A DNA stretch of 39,176 bases from Bacteroidota bacterium (GTDB taxonomy: Bacteria; Bacteroidota; Bacteroidia; Bacteroidales; UBA1715), in assembly GCA_009786075.1 (NCBI GenBank), contig WQTX01000016.1:1-39176 (forward strand), in the 5' to 3' direction. A program made the position numbers and the translations under genes. This document shows, piece after piece, positions 39,075 through 39,176 of this stretch. Numbering within the stretch: position 1 is the first letter of the stretch; each line of letters opens with the position of its first letter. The notes beneath the pieces are model-generated. The model was not told the DNA's origin, did no database searches, and worked only from the letters and a program-made list of their open reading frames with translations.

Positions 39075-39176
39075 CTAATTCGTTACCAAAACCTTAACCA
39101 CAGTCTTAACACCATTGCAGAGATTGCTTACCAAATACACTCCCGCAGGCAATGGCAATTCTATAGCATACGTTGG
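39075..39176 (-). CDS. second T9SS cargo protein, C-terminal end only (cut by window edge)
   Basis: The last 33 codons of a gene that enters from beyond the window. The translation, PTYAIELPLPAGVYLVSNLC to the end VKVLVTN, is identical to the end of the giant protein at 31122-37670. The DNA differs at only 2 of 102 positions, both synonymous. It is therefore a T9SS sorting-domain cargo, probably a paralogue of the giant protein. The stop TAG is at 39075-39077. Confidence 0.85.
   Translation of the reverse strand, partial: PTYAIELPLPAGVYLVSNLCNGVKTVVKVLVTN

Overview
The window looks like a chromosome segment of a low-to-mid GC member of the Bacteroidota, probably Bacteroidales. The reasons are: a str-S10-spc ribosomal cluster with no tuf between fusA and rpsJ; promoters of the TTG-N18/20-TAnnTTTG type in place of -35/-10 boxes; a ftsX-DUF3098-uppP-truB-queA cluster; a SusC-like outer-membrane barrel; and cargo proteins with type IX secretion (T9SS) sorting domains. 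No tRNA, rRNA, CRISPR array or complete insertion sequence was seen.

Layout. (1) 1-10337, minus strand: one long ribosomal operon rpsL-rpsG-fusA-rpsJ-rplC-rplD-rplW-rplB-rpsS-rplV-rpsC-rplP-rpmC-rpsQ-rplN-rplX-rplE-rpsN-rpsH-rplF (cut by the window edge), driven by a clear promoter at 10393-10422. (2) 10.4-19.2 kb: an orphan HicB-like gene, two divergent QueA paralogues flanking a DUF2027/Smr protein, then truB, uppP, a DUF3098 gene, ftsX and glycyl-tRNA synthetase. (3) 19.2-19.9 kb: a two-gene PIN-domain toxin-antitoxin module. (4) 20.0-27.3 kb: the most unusual locus. A SusC-like beta-barrel gene with no recognisable plug domain is followed on the same strand by a 1536-residue alpha-2-macroglobulin-type protein that carries a SusC-type TonB plug domain in its middle, a bacterial-type thioester motif (CFEQ) and no lipobox. 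Together they look like a split TonB-dependent receptor whose plug has been moved into a protease-trap protein. (5) 27.4-31.0 kb: lpxK, two unrecognised proteins, and an antitoxin whose VapC-type partner survives only as a C-terminal remnant. (6) 31.1-39.2 kb: a 2182-residue T9SS-exported surface protein with a run of nine C just after its start codon, a MNT/HEPN pair whose HEPN gene is frameshifted, and the 3' end of a second T9SS cargo gene whose last 33 residues are identical to the first.

Nearly every gap outside the ribosomal operon holds a palindromic repeat of one of several families. Several of these supply or abut the stop codons of the neighbouring genes, and a short dispersed repeat (core CTTCGACAAGCTCAGCAACC and variants) is read through in frame inside three genes. 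The ribosomal operon contains none of these repeats.

Family assignments rest on motif recognition by eye. No database search was run, and domain boundaries are approximate.
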